A stretch of DNA of 64,000 nucleotides from Pseudarthrobacter sp. NamB4 (GTDB lineage: Bacteria; Actinomycetota; Actinomycetes; Actinomycetales; Micrococcaceae). How positions within the stretch are numbered: position 1 is the first letter of the stretch; each line of letters begins with the position of its first letter. The position numbers and the translations under genes are program-made. The stretch is taken from assembly GCF_005796185.1 (NCBI RefSeq), contig NZ_VAHM01000001.1:124001-188000 (forward strand), read 5' to 3'. The notes below the pieces were generated by a model. It was given only the letters and a program-made list of their open reading frames with translations. It searched no databases and had not been told where the DNA came from. Of this stretch, positions 63,152 through 64,000 are shown one piece after another.

Positions 63152-64000
63152 TCCCGCGGCGAAAGACGGTGCACCCGGTCCGGGCGCGCCCAGTCCCGCG
63201 AGCCATCCGGCTGCCGGAGGTACTCCCGGCCCGCACGGCGGTCCGCCCCCTGCTCCGGAACATACTGACGCCGTCAGCCCAGGCCTGAGGCGCCTCGCGT
63301 TCCGTGCCCACCTCTGGCAGCGCCGCGCTTTGATCGTCAGCCTGCGCGTTGCACGGCTGGTGGCTACCGGCTTCCGTCGTTTCCTTCCTGCCCTCCGCTA
63401 CATCGCGCGGTCCCTTCACCAGCGCTGGCGCCGTTCCCTGCAGTTCCGCACCGTCCTCACCACGCTCCTCCTCGCCGTCACCTCGTTCGCCGTGGTAGGC
63501 GCCTACCTGTCCAACCAGATCGCCAATAACCTTTTCCAGGAGCGGCTGACCCAGGCGGAGTCGGAGACCCGCTACAACGTCAAACAGGTCCAGGACACGT
63601 TCGACGGCGCCCAGGTCACCGATCAGTCCAGTGTGATCACCCTGGTCTATGACACCCTCAACGCCGTGGAGGGCCGCGGCTCGGTAATCCAGCGCCGGTA
63701 TGTCTTCGAGGCCATGCCGGAACAGACCAAGCCGCGGAACCGGTGGGTGGAATCGCGGGCATCGGACCAGCTCACGGTCAGCGTCATTCCGCCTGAACTC
63801 CGCAAGGCGGTGCAGGAGTCCGGGAAGGACCAGTACTGGGCATCCACGGTCATTCCGGTGGGGACCGAGGACCGCCCGGGCATCGCGGTAGGCAACAAAG
63901 TGACCTTCAACGGCACCGTATATGAGCTGTACCTGATCTACGACCTCAACACCGCGCAGCAGACGCTGGATGAGATCCAAAGCGTGCTCTGGGCCGGCGG
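63126..64000 (+). CDS. mtrB: Sensor histidine kinase MtrB (3' partial)
   Basis: This is the membrane kinase partner of MtrA. The frame is open from the GTG at 63126, which overlaps mtrA by 26 bases, to the right edge, covering about 291 residues. The N-terminus is Pro/Gly-rich and cytoplasmic. The first membrane helix is at about 109-131 (TVLTTLLLAVTSFAVVGAYL), and the extracytoplasmic sensor domain follows with FQERLTQAESETRYNVKQVQ. The HAMP and kinase domains are outside the window. The mtrA neighbour and the sensor-domain sequence support the assignment. Confidence 0.92.
   Translation, partial: MSATKQGPDPAAKDGAPGPGAPSPASHPAAGGTPGPHGGPPPAPEHTDAVSPGLRRLAFRAHLWQRRALIVSLRVARLVATGFRRFLPALRYIARSLHQRWRRSLQFRTVLTTLLLAVTSFAVVGAYLSNQIANNLFQERLTQAESETRYNVKQVQDTFDGAQVTDQSSVITLVYDTLNAVEGRGSVIQRRYVFEAMPEQTKPRNRWVESRASDQLTVSVIPPELRKAVQESGKDQYWASTVIPVGTEDRPGIAVGNKVTFNGTVYELYLIYDLNTAQQTLDEIQSVLWAG

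Overview
This window is chromosomal DNA from a high-GC actinobacterium, most likely Micrococcaceae (Arthrobacter/Pseudarthrobacter type). The evidence is the high GC content, frequent GTG and TTG starts, many 4-bp start/stop overlaps, a coproporphyrin-type heme pathway with HemQ, an AdnAB-like helicase-nuclease pair, MtrAB, a SigK/RskA pair and UPF0182. Gene order recalls two Mycobacterium tuberculosis neighbourhoods: Rv3193c-Rv3204 and Rv3024c-Rv3029c. No rRNA, CRISPR array, prophage, insertion sequence or origin was seen.

Layout. Bases 1-262 are the rhodanese tail of a MoeB/MoeZ-type protein, followed by a cluster of short repeats (271-460). Bases 472-13161 hold nearly the whole heme pathway: hemA on the minus strand, and hemE, hemY, hemQ, hemH, hemC, hemD, hemB and hemL on the plus strand. 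Within this run sit a Pro/Ala/Ser/Thr-rich surface protein and a luciferase-like flavin oxidoreductase. Bases 13301-15751 are a polar amino-acid ABC transporter. Bases 16077-29675 are rich in DNA repair and nucleotide functions: a DnaQ-like exonuclease, an alkyltransferase-like protein, AdnA/AdnB, a phosphotransferase, NudC, UvrD2 and a DUF45-type metallopeptidase. Bases 29715-35680 encode a DUF2342 metalloprotease-like protein, a PDZ/Lon-type membrane protease and UPF0182. Two identical initiator tRNA genes lie at 35805-36109.

A cytochrome b-like protein and a photolyase follow. Next comes an envelope-stress group: PspA, a TPM-domain protein and an HtrA-type protease. Then come etfBA, a PIG-L deacetylase, rskA-sigK, trmL, a J-domain protein, a cysteine desulfurase and mnmA. 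Bases 52721-54325 hold a decayed peptide ABC transporter ATPase whose first part is inverted relative to the rest and whose remainder carries two frameshifts. After a chorismate mutase and a MetE-like protein, a minus-strand run of six genes (a Gln/Pro-rich membrane protein, DUF4129, DUF4350, MoxR, DUF58, DUF4166) lies back to back with mtrA-mtrB. mtrB runs off the right edge.

How the genes work together. The heme genes take glutamyl-tRNA to coproheme and then to heme b, probably as one co-regulated unit with several translational couplings. EtfAB, the cysteine desulfurase and MnmA are housekeeping redox and tRNA-thiolation functions. PspA, TPM, HtrA, MoxR/DUF58 and MtrAB all plausibly act on the cell envelope. 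The observations most worth a second look are the inverted ABC pseudogene, the perfect palindrome before hemQ, the orphan surface protein inside the heme cluster, the J-domain/NERD-like fusion, and the MoxR-centred operon.
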